NCBI GenBank assembly: GCA_900317945.1
Contig: ONIT01000010.1
Coordinates: 1-39,935 of the forward strand
Direction: 5' to 3'
From: an uncultured Pseudomonadota bacterium
Lineage (GTDB): Bacteria > Pseudomonadota > Gammaproteobacteria > Enterobacterales > Succinivibrionaceae
DNA length: 39,935 nt
Positions within the stretch are counted from its first letter, which is position 1. Each line of letters begins with the position of its first letter. This document shows positions 1-8,468 of this stretch, in pieces. Both the position numbers and the translations under genes were made by a program. Under the pieces are notes generated by a model. It had not been told where the DNA came from. It was given only the letters and a program-made list of their open reading frames with translations, and made no database searches.

Positions 1-380
1 AAATTTTTGGCAACCTCATACCTTAACCGATTTTTTGAAAAAATGCCGCCACAAATGTTTTCAAGTCTGGTACTGCCTGTGCTTCGTGCGTACGCCCTGA
101 ACTTCTATAAATTAAATATTGATTATTTTCTGAGCATTAATTTTCTATCATCCATCCATGCGGGCCTTTCCGGCAGGCTCTCACCGGCTGACATTCATAA
201 ATGCCAGCACACCGGCATGCAGCACCGGCTATATGCATAGCTATATGCAAACCAGCCCGGACGGCAGCACGGAGAGACGCGCATGAGGCATTTTCAGCCC
301 GGCAGGACTCCGATAATCATTGAGGATGCGCCGGAATGGTACTATCATAGCCCCGGTTTACTTGGAGTCCTGTTTTAACA
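1..380. other. Region upstream of argA, no convincing gene
   Basis: No credible gene lies here. A 77-codon open frame at 7-240 has no ribosome binding site and no recognisable protein character. The middle part (about 100-155) is AT-rich. A small inverted repeat, TGCATA-GCTA-TATGCA, sits at 234-249. The last 60 bases hold the likely argA promoter, listed separately. The gene to the left of the window is not visible. Confidence 0.6.
320..348 (+). promoter_or_regulatory. Candidate sigma70 promoter of argA
   Basis: TTGAGG (320-325), a 17-base spacer, then TATCAT (343-348). Transcription would start near 355 and give a leader of about 25 bases before the argA ATG. No convincing pair of ArgR boxes was seen around it. 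Confidence 0.5.
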
Positions 381-1706
381 ATGAGAACACTGAATACCGA
401 GCTCATAAGCGCTTTCCGTCATTCTGCTCCTTATATTACGATGCACAGGGGGCAGACATTTGTATTCCTCCTGAGCGCCGAGACAATAGCTGACCGTCAC
501 ATCGACAGCGTGATATCTGACATTGCCATCCTGCAGAGCCTCGGGATCAAGCTGGTCATTGTGTTCGGCTGCAAGAACCAGATTGACAACGCCCTCGCTG
601 ACGCGAAGGTAAAGACCAGATTCTACAAGAGGATCCGCATCGCTGACACCAGGAGCTTCAGCATAATAAAGAGGGTCTGCGGCGACATCCAGTACAACAT
701 CACGTCCAAGCTCTCGATGGGCCTCGGGAACACCCCGATGCAGGGGCTGAGGCTCAGCGTCGTCTCCGGCAACTTTGTCACGGCAAAGCCGGTCGGCGTC
801 ATAGACGGCATAGACTTCTGCCATTCCGGGACCGTCAGGCGCGTTGACGCTGAAGGCATAAATTTCCAGCTCGACCGCGGCAACGTGGTGGTGCTCTCCC
901 CGATCTGCGTCTCCGTAACAGGCGAAAGCTTCAGCCTTAACTCCGAGGACCTTGCGAGCAGAGTCGCGATTGATCTGAAGGCAAACAAGTTCATCACCTT
1001 CTGCCCGTTCCAGGGAATTCTTGATGACGACGGGCATGTGGTTCCCGAGCTCTTCCCGGATCAGGCAGAGGAATACCTGAGCAAGCTCGATGAGGACGAT
1101 GTGTCAAGCACCGCGAGGTACCTCAGGGCCGCCATCGCATCGTGCAGGGGCGGTGTACCGAGATCGCACCTCGTCAGCCACACCGATGACGGCGCGCTCC
1201 TCCAGGAGCTCTTCACCAGGGACGGTATCGGAACGCAGATAGTGAAGAACAGCGCCGAGCAGGTCCGCCAGGCCAGAATCAGCGACATCGGAAGCCTCAT
1301 GGAGCTCATCAAGCCCATGGAGGATGCCGGCATCCTTATACACCGTCCGAGGGAGCTCCTTGAGCTGCAGATTGAGCACTATGTCATCATCGAGCGCGAC
1401 GGCATGGTCATCGGCAGCGCGGCCCTGTATCCCTATATGGAGGAAAAGTGCGGCGAGCTTGCCTGTGTCGCCATACACCCCAACTACAGGAGCGGCGGAA
1501 GGAGCGACCTCCTCATCGAGACCATCGAGCAGAAAGCAAGGAAGATGGGCCTCAAGAAGATTTTCGTGCTTACGACCAGCACCGCGCACTTCTTCCTCGA
1601 GAAGGGATTTGTCCCGGGAACTGTGGACGATCTGCCGAAAAAGAAGCGCGACAACTACAACTACCAGAGAAAATCCAAGATTTTCTTCAAGAATCTCGAC
1701 GACTGA
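381..1706 (+). CDS. argA: N-acetylglutamate synthase ArgA
   Basis: It catalyses the first committed step of arginine synthesis, acetyl-CoA plus glutamate to N-acetylglutamate, in the cytoplasm. The 441-residue product has the two-part layout of the classical enzyme and nearly its length (E. coli about 443). Residues ~1-290 form an amino-acid-kinase-like domain, which in the family binds the feedback inhibitor arginine. Residues ~295-441 form a GNAT acetyltransferase domain. The acetyl-CoA loop is seen as AIHPNYRSGGRSDLL. The ATG at 381 is preceded by TTGGAG (362-366 region) at slightly long spacing, and its leader contains no other start. The gene stands alone between its own promoter and a strong terminator. 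Arginine inhibition is known for the family and is not shown by this sequence. Confidence 0.95.
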   Translation: MRTLNTELISAFRHSAPYITMHRGQTFVFLLSAETIADRHIDSVISDIAILQSLGIKLVIVFGCKNQIDNALADAKVKTRFYKRIRIADTRSFSIIKRVCGDIQYNITSKLSMGLGNTPMQGLRLSVVSGNFVTAKPVGVIDGIDFCHSGTVRRVDAEGINFQLDRGNVVVLSPICVSVTGESFSLNSEDLASRVAIDLKANKFITFCPFQGILDDDGHVVPELFPDQAEEYLSKLDEDDVSSTARYLRAAIASCRGGVPRSHLVSHTDDGALLQELFTRDGIGTQIVKNSAEQVRQARISDIGSLMELIKPMEDAGILIHRPRELLELQIEHYVIIERDGMVIGSAALYPYMEEKCGELACVAIHPNYRSGGRSDLLIETIEQKARKMGLKKIFVLTTSTAHFFLEKGFVPGTVDDLPKKKRDNYNYQRKSKIFFKNLDD

Positions 1707-1724
1707 GCCCGGATGAGCAGAGCG

Positions 1725-1760
1725 AGCCGGTCTGGCGTTCGTCAGGCCGGCTTTTTTATT
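1725..1760 (+). terminator. Intrinsic terminator of argA
   Basis: A 10-pair stem, AGCCGGTCTG with CAGGCCGGCT (one G-U pair), closes an 8-base loop and runs into TTTTTTATTT. It lies 19 bases past the argA stop. Confidence 0.85.
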
Positions 1761-1849
1761 TCATCCTCCCGGAAGGCTCTGCCGTCAGCCCCGGGAAAGC
1801 ACGGTTCCCGGGAAATCTGCCCTGCCCTCCGCTGTTTATGCACTTACAA

Positions 1850-1878
1850 TAAAAAAAGCCTTCCGCAAGGAAGGCCTT
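1850..1878 (-). terminator. Intrinsic terminator of lysC
   Basis: Read on the minus strand, GGCCTTCC-TTGC-GGAAGGC is followed by seven Ts (complement of 1851-1857). It lies 25 bases past the lysC stop. A shorter T run on the other side may let it also catch leftover plus-strand transcripts from argA. Confidence 0.85.
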
Positions 1879-1902
1879 TGTCATGTCCTGAGAAAGTCTC
1901 AG

Positions 1903-3255
1903 TTAGTCAAGCAGGTGAACATGGAGTCTTCTTACAGCCTCCTCTCCGTCCTTGGAGTGAACAAGGAAGCAGGTGTTGTGCGAGCTTGCGCCGTAGCAGA
2001 TGAGGCGGATAGGGATATCGAAGATCGCGGAGAAGACCTTGGACTCCGAGCCCGGGGTCCTGCTCATGTGGTTGCCGATGAGAGCGATGAGGCTCAGGTC
2101 CTCCTCGATCTTGACACTGGCAATCTGGCGGAGATCAGCAAGCAGGGCCTCGCTCAGGATGCTCTGTCCGTTCGACTTGGTGCCGGTGTTGTCGAGGGTT
2201 ACCGCAATGCTCTGCTCTGAGGTGGTGACGAGATCAACCGAGAGGCCGTGCTTTGCGAAAATGCCGAAGGCAGTCGACAGGAAGCCGCAGGCCCCGACCA
2301 TCCTCGCGGTCTTGAGGGTGAGGAGGATCTGGTTCTTCCTGATGGCAACGGCGCGGAACAGAGGCTTCGAGTCGGTGTCAGGACGGATCCAGGTGCCGCC
2401 GGCGCGGGGCTCCTTTGATGAGCCGACGAATACCGGGATGTTGGCGCGCATCGCAGGCTGCACTGTCGCAGGATGGAGGATCTTAGCGCCGAAGGTTGCC
2501 ATTTCGGCAGCCTCGGCGAAGGAAATCTCCGGAATGGCGTGGGCAGTGGAGACGATTCTAGGATCGGTGGTGTAGATGCCGGGAACATCGGTCCAGATCT
2601 CAACCTCGCCAAAATTCAGCGCCTCGCCGAGGAGCGCCGCTGAGTAGTCAGAGCCGCCGCGGCCAAGCGTGGTGGTCTGTCCCTCGGCATTGGAGCCGAT
2701 GAAGCCCTGGGTGATGACGATGTGGTTCTGCACCAGATCGGAGAGCTCCTTCTGGGCCTGGATCCGGAGGACCTCGATGATGGGAGCTGCCTTGCCGAAG
2801 TTGTTGTCGGTTCTCATGACCTTTCTGACATCGAACCAGACTGCGTCATAGCCGTTCTTCTTCATCACCTCGGTGAAGAGCTTGGTTGACATCAGCTCGC
2901 CGTTGCAGACGATGCGGTCAACGAGGACGTCATTGGTCTCGTAGACAGCCTCACGGGCAAGGATGCGGATCTGATCAATATGATTCTTGATCTCGCCGGA
3001 AATTGCCTCGGGATGGCCGAGATAGTCAAGGATCTGGTTCTGGATAGCGGAGATCTTGGAGATGGTCTCCTCTCTTTCAGCCTCATCAGCCACGCCGTTG
3101 GCCAGCTTGACCAGAAGGTTGGTAACGCCGGCGCTGGCGCTGAGTACTACCAGCTTGGTTTTGGGATTGGCAGTTACAATCCGCATGCAGTTCAGCATGG
3201 CATCGGAATTTGCAACGCTGGTACCGCCGAATTTGGCAACGCAGAAATCGCTCAC
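1903..3255 (-). CDS. lysC: Aspartokinase III (lysine-sensitive type)
   Basis: It phosphorylates aspartate to aspartyl-phosphate, the entry step to lysine, threonine, methionine and diaminopimelate. The 450-residue product matches monofunctional LysC (E. coli 449). The signature KFGGTSV is near the N-terminus, the kinase domain spans ~1-285 (including the GRGGSDYSA substrate loop), and a C-terminal pair of ACT regulatory domains follows. There is no homoserine dehydrogenase fusion, which separates it from ThrA and MetL. The start is GTG at 3253-3255, fixed by AGGAGA five bases upstream. The gap to dgkA (131 bases) is too short for a full lysine riboswitch plus expression platform, so control by that RNA, known for E. 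coli lysC, is not supported here. Lysine feedback inhibition is family knowledge. Confidence 0.95.
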   Translation of the reverse strand: MSDFCVAKFGGTSVANSDAMLNCMRIVTANPKTKLVVLSASAGVTNLLVKLANGVADEAEREETISKISAIQNQILDYLGHPEAISGEIKNHIDQIRILAREAVYETNDVLVDRIVCNGELMSTKLFTEVMKKNGYDAVWFDVRKVMRTDNNFGKAAPIIEVLRIQAQKELSDLVQNHIVITQGFIGSNAEGQTTTLGRGGSDYSAALLGEALNFGEVEIWTDVPGIYTTDPRIVSTAHAIPEISFAEAAEMATFGAKILHPATVQPAMRANIPVFVGSSKEPRAGGTWIRPDTDSKPLFRAVAIRKNQILLTLKTARMVGACGFLSTAFGIFAKHGLSVDLVTTSEQSIAVTLDNTGTKSNGQSILSEALLADLRQIASVKIEEDLSLIALIGNHMSRTPGSESKVFSAIFDIPIRLICYGASSHNTCFLVHSKDGEEAVRRLHVHLLD

Positions 3256-3331
3256 GATATTCTCCTAATAAACACAGGGCCGGACATGCGGCGAATATTG
3301 AAAAGACCGTCATGCCGGCAATAATGGCGTG

Positions 3332-3360
3332 ATTTTACCACAGAGGCACTGTTCTGGCAG
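3332..3360 (-). promoter_or_regulatory. Candidate promoter of lysC
   Basis: On the minus strand CTGCCA, 17 bases, TAAAAT. The -35 half overlaps a small hairpin, GGCAG-AGC-CTGCC. The leader to the GTG start would be about 70 bases. Confidence 0.4.
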
Positions 3361-3399
3361 AGCCTGCCTCATGTACGCTGTGAAAACAGCTGCGCCGTA

Positions 3400-3771
3400 C
3401 TAAAGGCAGTTAACGCAGAAAAGCGTAACCCAGGCGGCGATATTGAGGATCGTAACGAAGAGCACCGCAAGTGATCCGAGGTCCTTTGCCCTGCCCGAAA
3501 GCTCGTTCCACTCATCACCAATCCGGTCGATCGCGGCCTCGACAGCCGAGTTGAGCGCCTCGGTTACCATCAGGAGCCAGATCATGGTAATAAGGAAGAG
3601 GATCTCAAGCGGCGTGCTTCCGACAAAGAAGGCGGCAGGTGTGAGGATTATTGCGACAACCACCTCCTCCCTGAATGCCTCCTCGTTCTTCCAGCCTGCG
3701 ACAAATCCCTTGGCGCTGTACTTCGTCGCGTTGATGAGGCGCCTTATACCCTTTGCACCGGGCTTACCCAT
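3400..3771 (-). CDS. dgkA: Diacylglycerol kinase DgkA (prokaryotic, integral membrane)
   Basis: It is a small inner-membrane enzyme that phosphorylates diacylglycerol left over from periplasmic glucan or lipid A modification, returning it to phosphatidate. The product from the ATG at 3771 is 123 residues (E. coli 122). Three hydrophobic segments and the conserved stretch TEALNSAVEAAIDRIGDE, with the catalytic Glu and metal-binding residues, are visible. The open frame extends six codons further to a TTG at 3789, but GGAG lies 9 bases before the inner ATG, so the shorter form is chosen. It is oriented toward lysC, and a candidate promoter between the two suggests separate expression. Confidence 0.93.
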   Translation of the reverse strand: MGKPGAKGIRRLINATKYSAKGFVAGWKNEEAFREEVVVAIILTPAAFFVGSTPLEILFLITMIWLLMVTEALNSAVEAAIDRIGDEWNELSGRAKDLGSLAVLFVTILNIAAWVTLFCVNCL

Positions 3772-3796
3772 AATGAAAATCTCCAGCAAAACTCAA

Positions 3797-3824
3797 TTCA
3801 AAGAAATCCGCAAAGCATTATAAT
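3797..3824 (+). promoter_or_regulatory. Candidate promoter of the DUF486/EamA gene pair; symmetric -10
   Basis: TTCAAA (3797-3802), 16 bases, TATAAT (3819-3824). The -10 is part of the perfect palindrome ATTATAAT (3817-3824), so a TATAAT also reads on the minus strand toward dgkA, whose ATG is about 45 bases away. The minus-strand -35 is poor. Confidence 0.5.
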
Positions 3825-3854
3825 TGCCTCTGTTTTTTTTTACGGATTTTGCAT

Positions 3855-4208
3855 ATGTGGCCCACTCTTCTCTCGGTGCTGATGCTCGTCTGCAGCAACC
3901 TCATCATGACCTACGCCTGGTTCGGCCATCTGAAGGATCACCCTGACACCTTCTGGTTCAAGGTGGTCCTCTTCTCGTGGAGCCTCGCGTTCTTCGAGTA
4001 CACTCTCATGATCCCTGCCGTGAGGATGGCGTCCAAGCACATAACGGTAACTCAGCTCAAGATTGTCCAGGAGGCGATCTCCCTTACCGTGTTCATCCCG
4101 TTTTCAGTATTTTTCCTCAAGGAAAGCTTTAAGACTGACTACATCTGGGCATGCCTCTGCATTCTCGGCGCAGTCTTCTTCATTTTCCGCGAGAAAATCA
4201 CAGGCTGA
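3855..4208 (+). CDS. DUF486-family small membrane protein (DMT-like)
   Basis: A 117-residue protein with four hydrophobic segments and short loops. The features MLVCSNLIMTYAWFGHLK near the start, a polar HITVTQLKIVQE stretch in the middle, and a short basic end (FREKITG) are typical of DUF486 proteins, a branch related to four-helix drug/metabolite transporters. The cargo is unknown. The frame could open at a TTG at 3849, but the ATG at 3855 gives the usual N-terminus; the ribosome binding site is weak (ACGGA). The stop is followed five bases later by the ATG of the EamA transporter, so the two are probably co-transcribed. I am confident of the family and cannot assign a substrate. Confidence 0.85.
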   Translation: MWPTLLSVLMLVCSNLIMTYAWFGHLKDHPDTFWFKVVLFSWSLAFFEYTLMIPAVRMASKHITVTQLKIVQEAISLTVFIPFSVFFLKESFKTDYIWACLCILGAVFFIFREKITG

Positions 4209-4213
4209 TCTGA

Positions 4214-5110
4214 ATGCATTATGAATGGCTGGGACTCGTAAGCTCTGCGGTCTGGGCTTTCGCTGTTCTCATCGCTGTTCCCTGCGCCGGAAGGCTCGGG
4301 AGCATTGCCTACGGCCGCTGGCGCCTCTTCTTCGCCATGATCCTGCTTGGAGCCATGGGGCTCCTGACCGGCGGCTTCAGGACGATGTCGGGAGACGATC
4401 TCCTGCTTCTCGCGCTCTCCGGGACGGTCGGGCTCTTCATCGGCGACACCGCCTACTACGCCTCGATGAACCGTCTGGGCCCCAGGATCGCGGGGATTCT
4501 GTTCGCGACCAATGCCGTCTTCTCGGCGGCAGCCGGCATCATCTTCTACGGCGACACCTTCTCCATCCGGAGCGCCCTCGGCACGGCGCTGGTCTTTGCC
4601 GGAGTCATAACCGCAATCTACTTTGCTGACGGGAACAGGAAGGCAGATCACGCCGTGAGCGCCGAGTTCTCCGGAACGTCTGTGGCTGCCGCAGTTGCGC
4701 TTGGGCTCCTCGCCGGTCTCTGCCAGTCGGCGGGCACGGCGATCCTTAAGCCCATGATGTCCCGCGGCACTGATCCGGTGGCGGCCTCGTCAGTCAGGAT
4801 GGCAGCAGGCTTTGCCCTTCATCTCCTGCTCCTCTGGAGCGGCTTCCGTCCGGCAAAGCCCCAGCACAGCGTAAACAGGAGGATAGTGTTCCTCATCATC
4901 GCCAACACCGTGCTTGCGCTCGGCATCGGCATGACCTGCTGCCTCAAGGCCATAGACAACGGCAATATCGGCATCGCGGCAGTGCTCTCCGCCTGCCAGC
5001 CGGTCATCCTGGTGCCGCTCCTCTGGCTGTTCTGCAAAAGAAAGCCCGTCATGACCGACTGGCTCTCCGCCATTCTCGTTACCTCAGGAACGGCCGCCAT
5101 CTTCATCTGA
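4214..5110 (+). CDS. EamA-family drug/metabolite exporter
   Basis: A 298-residue inner-membrane protein with about ten hydrophobic segments in two homologous halves (roughly 1-140 and 150-298), the two-EamA-domain layout of the DMT superfamily. The loops GDTAYYASMNRLGPRIAGI and NGNIGIAAVLSACQPVIL occupy the equivalent conserved positions in each half. Related proteins export amino acids, sugars or metabolites; nothing here fixes the substrate. It starts 5 bases after the DUF486 gene, with no strong ribosome binding site of its own, which fits translational coupling. Its last 27 bases overlap the 3' end of rsuA on the other strand, so the two genes converge with no room for a terminator between them. 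Confidence 0.85.
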   Translation: MHYEWLGLVSSAVWAFAVLIAVPCAGRLGSIAYGRWRLFFAMILLGAMGLLTGGFRTMSGDDLLLLALSGTVGLFIGDTAYYASMNRLGPRIAGILFATNAVFSAAAGIIFYGDTFSIRSALGTALVFAGVITAIYFADGNRKADHAVSAEFSGTSVAAAVALGLLAGLCQSAGTAILKPMMSRGTDPVAASSVRMAAGFALHLLLLWSGFRPAKPQHSVNRRIVFLIIANTVLALGIGMTCCLKAIDNGNIGIAAVLSACQPVILVPLLWLFCKRKPVMTDWLSAILVTSGTAAIFI

Positions 5111-5830
5111 TGCGGCATTTGCGAGAGGAAGAAGCACCTCGTCATCACAGAGAGCCCGGTACATGCCGGGCTCCAGTGTCTCATCGAGCGAGAGCGCTCC
5201 TATGGAGAGCCTCCTGAGCTCCTCCACCCTGCTCCCGGCCGCGGCCGCAATGCGCTTGATCTCGTGGTAGCGCCCTTCGGTAACGGCAAAGTCATAGGTA
5301 AGCTGGGCAACTTTTGTCACCTCGGCAAAGGCAGGCTCCTTCTCTCCCCTGAGCTCGATGCCATTTCTGATCCGCGCAATCGCCTCATCTGAGAGCTCTT
5401 CCGCGAGGACTGCCCGGTAGACCTTTCTGACCCCCTTCGCGGGCGAGGTGATCCGGTGCGACCACTGCCCGTCATCGGTAATGAGGAGAAGCCCCTCCGT
5501 GTCGATGTCGAGCCTCCCGACGCAGTGGCATCTCGCGTAGCACTCCGGAAGAAGCGAGAACACAGTGTCAAAGGAGTCATCGCTGTTTGCCGAAACGACG
5601 CCCACGGGCTTGTTCATCATGAGGTATACAGGCTTCAGGGATACGGTGATTTCCATGCCGGCAATCCCGATGACATCGCCGTCTGTAACCTTTACCGAAG
5701 GATCCTTTACCTGTTTTCCGTTGAGCGACGCCCCTCTCTTCCTGATCTCCTTCCCGAGGACCGAGCGGGTGAAGGAGGTTACCGAGCAGACGTATTTGTC
5801 CAGGCGCTCTGTTTCCCTGTCATTTGCCAT
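5084..5830 (-). CDS. rsuA: 16S rRNA pseudouridine(516) synthase RsuA
   Basis: It converts U516 of 16S rRNA to pseudouridine during small-subunit assembly. The 248-residue product has an N-terminal S4 RNA-binding domain (~8-60, ERLDKYVCSVTSFTR) and the RsuA/RluB/E/F catalytic domain. The active-site motif GRLDIDTEGLLLITDDGQWSHRITSP carries the catalytic Asp, and the wording DGQWSHRITSP is the RsuA version. The later motif EGRYHEIKR is also present. The frame runs 20 codons further upstream to 5890, but that extension crosses the fabB terminator hairpin. The ATG at 5830 has AGGGG seven bases before it, so the shorter start is chosen. It lies downstream of fabB on the same strand but beyond its terminator. 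Confidence 0.92.
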   Translation of the reverse strand: MANDRETERLDKYVCSVTSFTRSVLGKEIRKRGASLNGKQVKDPSVKVTDGDVIGIAGMEITVSLKPVYLMMNKPVGVVSANSDDSFDTVFSLLPECYARCHCVGRLDIDTEGLLLITDDGQWSHRITSPAKGVRKVYRAVLAEELSDEAIARIRNGIELRGEKEPAFAEVTKVAQLTYDFAVTEGRYHEIKRIAAAAGSRVEELRRLSIGALSLDETLEPGMYRALCDDEVLLPLANAASDEDGGRS

Positions 5831-5856
5831 GGTGAGACCCCTGATGCGGAATGCGG

Positions 5857-5887
5857 ACAAAAAAAAGAGCGGATCAGTGACCCGCTC
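5857..5887 (-). terminator. Intrinsic terminator of fabB
   Basis: Minus strand: GAGCGG and CCGCTC arms (plus three inner pairs) followed by eight Ts (complement of 5859-5866). It lies about 20 bases past the fabB stop and before the rsuA start. Confidence 0.88.
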
Positions 5888-5906
5888 CATGAATGAAAGG
5901 CTTTGA

Positions 5907-7121
5907 TCAGCCGTGATACTTCGAGAAGATCAGCGTCGAGTTGGTGCCGCCGAAGCCGAAGCTGTTCGACATGACATGCTCGAGCTCGCGCTCCTCGGTC
6001 TTTGTAACGAGAGGAACGCCCTCAACTGAGGGATCAGGAGTCTCGACATTGATGCTCGGAGCGATGAAGCTGTTCTTCATCATGAGAAGCGAGTAGATCG
6101 CCTCCTGAACGCCAGCGGCGCCGAGCGAGTGCCCGGTCATGGACTTGGTTGAGGAGAGGCTCGGAATCTTATCGCCGAACACGTTCTTGATTGCCTCAAT
6201 CTCCTTGGAGTCGCCGACCTTGGTCGAGGTGCCGTGGGTGTTGATGTAGTCAACGCTGCAGCCGGCCTTCTGAAGGGCAATCTTCATGCAGCGCTCAGCG
6301 CCCTCTCCCGAGGGAGCGACCATGTCATAGCCGTCAGACGACGCGCCGAAGCCTGAGAGGACTGCGTAGATCTTCGCTCCTCTTGCCTTCGCGTGCTCAA
6401 GATCCTCAAGGACGAGCATTCCGCCGCCGCCCGCAATCACAAAGCCGTCGCGGTCAGCGTCGTAGGCCCTCGAGGCGCGCTCCGGAGTGGCGTTGTACTT
6501 GGTGGAGAGCGCGCCCATCGCGTCAAACAGGCAGGACATTGACCAGTGGAGCTCCTCGCCGCCGCCCGCAAACATCACGTCCTGATTGCCGAGCATGATC
6601 TGCTCTGCGGCAGACTCGATGCAGTGGGAGGAGGTTGAGCAGGCTGAGCTGATCGAATAGTTGATGCCCTTGATGTGGAAAGGAGTGGAAAGACATGCGG
6701 AGACCGTCGAGCCCATGATCCTCGGAACCATATAGGGACCTACGCGCCTTACGCCCTTGCTCCTGAGGATGTCGGCAGCCTCAACCGTGTTCTTACAGGA
6801 TGCCCCGCCGGAGCCGGCAATAAGCCCGGTTCTCTCGTTGGAGACTTCCTGCTCAGTGAGGCCAGAGTCCTCGATTGCCTGCTTCATTGACAGATAGGCA
6901 AACGCAGCGGCATCTCCCATGAACCTCATCACCCTGCGGTCAATCAGCTCGGAAGGGTTGATATTCGGAGCTCCCCAGACCTGGGATCTGAGTCCCATCT
7001 CCTCAAACTGATCTGAATGGGATATTCCGGACTTTCCGTTCCTGAGGGACTCTGTAACTTCATCAGCACTGCAGCCGATGCTTGAAATAATGCCTAAACC
7101 GGTTACGACAACTGTTCTCAT
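5907..7121 (-). CDS. fabB: Beta-ketoacyl-ACP synthase I FabB
   Basis: It elongates fatty acids by condensing malonyl-ACP with acyl-ACP and is needed in gammaproteobacteria for the unsaturated branch. The 404-residue protein matches FabB length and opening ([16 protein letters not shown]). The catalytic set is intact: Cys161 in [10 protein letters not shown], His296 in NTHGTST, Lys326 in STKSMTG, and His331 in the following HSLGAAG. ACP pairing and the FabB rather than FabF identity are judged from the N-terminus and length. AGGT lies seven bases before the ATG. It has its own candidate promoter and terminator, so it is probably monocistronic. No FadR or FabR palindrome was recognised. Confidence 0.94.
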   Translation of the reverse strand: MRTVVVTGLGIISSIGCSADEVTESLRNGKSGISHSDQFEEMGLRSQVWGAPNINPSELIDRRVMRFMGDAAAFAYLSMKQAIEDSGLTEQEVSNERTGLIAGSGGASCKNTVEAADILRSKGVRRVGPYMVPRIMGSTVSACLSTPFHIKGINYSISSACSTSSHCIESAAEQIMLGNQDVMFAGGGEELHWSMSCLFDAMGALSTKYNATPERASRAYDADRDGFVIAGGGGMLVLEDLEHAKARGAKIYAVLSGFGASSDGYDMVAPSGEGAERCMKIALQKAGCSVDYINTHGTSTKVGDSKEIEAIKNVFGDKIPSLSSTKSMTGHSLGAAGVQEAIYSLLMMKNSFIAPSINVETPDPSVEGVPLVTKTEERELEHVMSNSFGFGGTNSTLIFSKYHG

Positions 7122-7152
7122 GAAAAAACCTATCTACTGTTCAGCCCGTTCG

Positions 7153-7181
7153 ATTATAGCCGCTCATGCCGTTATAGTAAA
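7153..7181 (-). promoter_or_regulatory. Promoter of fabB
   Basis: Minus strand TTTACT (7176-7181), 17 bases, TATAAT (7153-7158). The leader is about 25 bases. A hairpin GGCACG-CTC-CGTGCC just upstream (about 7184-7199) follows the SGNH lipoprotein stop but lacks a U tract, so it is at best a weak terminator. Confidence 0.65.
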
Positions 7182-7205
7182 CCGGGCACGGAGCGTGCCG
7201 CCCTG

Positions 7206-8468
7206 TCAGATCTCATTGAGGAAGCTTATCAGCGCGCTGTAGAAATAGCTTCCCATCGTATAGTAGCCGTCCTTCGTCAGATGGACGTCCCTCTTCGAGA
7301 GCCCGAGCCTGACCCAGCCGGCCTTTCCGCCGCCGCGGGTCATCTCGTCGTGCATGTCGAAGATAAGGAGCCCGCGCTCGTCCGCGACCTTCTCAATTAC
7401 CTTCCTGATGCTGTCAAACTCAGGGTAGACCTTCATGATCCCCTGGGTGAACTTAGCGACAGTCGGAGGGGACATCAGGATAATCTCGGCGCCAGGCGCG
7501 TTGCTGCTGATGAAGTCAATGGCGCTCAGGTAGTCCTTCTCAAAGCCCTTCTCGGTGAAGGAGCCGCTCAGCGCATCATTGGCGCCGTACTCCAGGAGCA
7601 CCAGATCGGGCTTGGTGAACTTCAGGTAGTCCCCGAAGGCAGGGAGGTTCCAGCGCTTGAAGATATTCACCTGTGCACCGTTGATCCCGAACGAGTCGAC
7701 ATAGCCGGTATTCGTGTCGACAAAGACGGTCCCAATGAAGGATCCACTGTTCTGGGCCCGGAAGGTAACCGGGAACTTCATGCCTGAGGCGGTGAAGTGC
7801 TCCCACTTGTCAGTCTTCACCGAGTAGGAGGACTTTACGCCGTGGCTTCCCGTGACGGTAAAGGAGTCGCCGGGCTTGCCCCTGACCCAGAAGGTGGCCT
7901 GGGTGTCCTTCAGGGGAAGGCTGCTGCGGTAGACTATGGAGGCACCGTCCTTCTGGGCCTTTGCCATTACGCCTCCTGCCGGGAACTCACCGTTGTATCC
8001 GGTATCGGAGAAGCGGGAGCTTATCACCTCAAAGCCGTTTCCCTGCGAGGTGATGACCACGTTCTGGTGGTACTTAGGCTGCAGTGGGAACACTCCGCCT
8101 ACGCCGTAGCTGTTGTCGGCGAAGGAAAGCTTCCTGAGCTTGTCAGTGAAGAAGTCAGCGGCGATGTGGGAGTCACCGATTACTGAGATGCGGAGCCCAT
8201 GCCGGTCCCGGATCTTCCTGCTGATGTTGAGGAACCCGGAAAACTCCTCAAGCTCCTCCTCCTCCGCCACGGTGTCAGCGCGCTTCTGCCTGCTTTCCGT
8301 GATGGCCTTCGGAATGACAAAGCCCTTCGGCTCTCCCGCGATGCAGCAGTCCGCGTCATAGCCTGCAAGCAGCAGCCCCTGAGAGCTGCCGGCGGTTTCC
8401 GTTGTCCCGCATCCGAAAAGTGACAGCGCAAGCACGCTCACGAGGAGCAGCTGAAATTTCCTAAACAT
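7206..8468 (-). CDS. SGNH esterase lipoprotein, Ape1/PatB-like
   Basis: A predicted outer-envelope lipoprotein of 420 residues. Residues 1-20 are a lipoprotein signal peptide with lipobox LFGC (Cys20). SGNH blocks are clear: block I VIGDSH (Ser100), block III YGANDA (Asn297), and block V DVHLT (Asp394, His396). About 150 residues between blocks I and III read as a beta-rich insert. This split layout is known from Neisseria Ape1, a peptidoglycan O-acetylesterase that carries an inserted carbohydrate-binding module. The ATG at 8468 overlaps the stop region of the upstream tandem-SGNH gene by 8 bases and has GGGGG six bases before it; the longer frame to 8492 has no support. It is the last gene of an MBOAT-SGNH-SGNH unit, so removing or transferring O-acetyl groups on peptidoglycan or a surface glycan is the likely role. 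The exact substrate is inference. Confidence 0.82.
   Translation of the reverse strand: MFRKFQLLLVSVLALSLFGCGTTETAGSSQGLLLAGYDADCCIAGEPKGFVIPKAITESRQKRADTVAEEEELEEFSGFLNISRKIRDRHGLRISVIGDSHIAADFFTDKLRKLSFADNSYGVGGVFPLQPKYHQNVVITSQGNGFEVISSRFSDTGYNGEFPAGGVMAKAQKDGASIVYRSSLPLKDTQATFWVRGKPGDSFTVTGSHGVKSSYSVKTDKWEHFTASGMKFPVTFRAQNSGSFIGTVFVDTNTGYVDSFGINGAQVNIFKRWNLPAFGDYLKFTKPDLVLLEYGANDALSGSFTEKGFEKDYLSAIDFISSNAPGAEIILMSPPTVAKFTQGIMKVYPEFDSIRKVIEKVADERGLLIFDMHDEMTRGGGKAGWVRLGLSKRDVHLTKDGYYTMGSYFYSALISFLNEI

Noticed and set aside
7..240. A 77-codon open frame at the left edge
   Set aside because: No ribosome binding site, no protein character, AT-rich middle; probably non-coding.
100..380. ArgR boxes controlling argA
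   Set aside because: The AT-rich stretch near 105-150 has TGATT-like bits but no paired TGAAT/ATTCA arrangement of good quality.
3256..3399. A lysine riboswitch upstream of lysC
   Set aside because: The gap to dgkA is shorter than a full lysine riboswitch with expression platform, and the conserved multi-stem core was not seen; only a small hairpin and a promoter-like pair are present.
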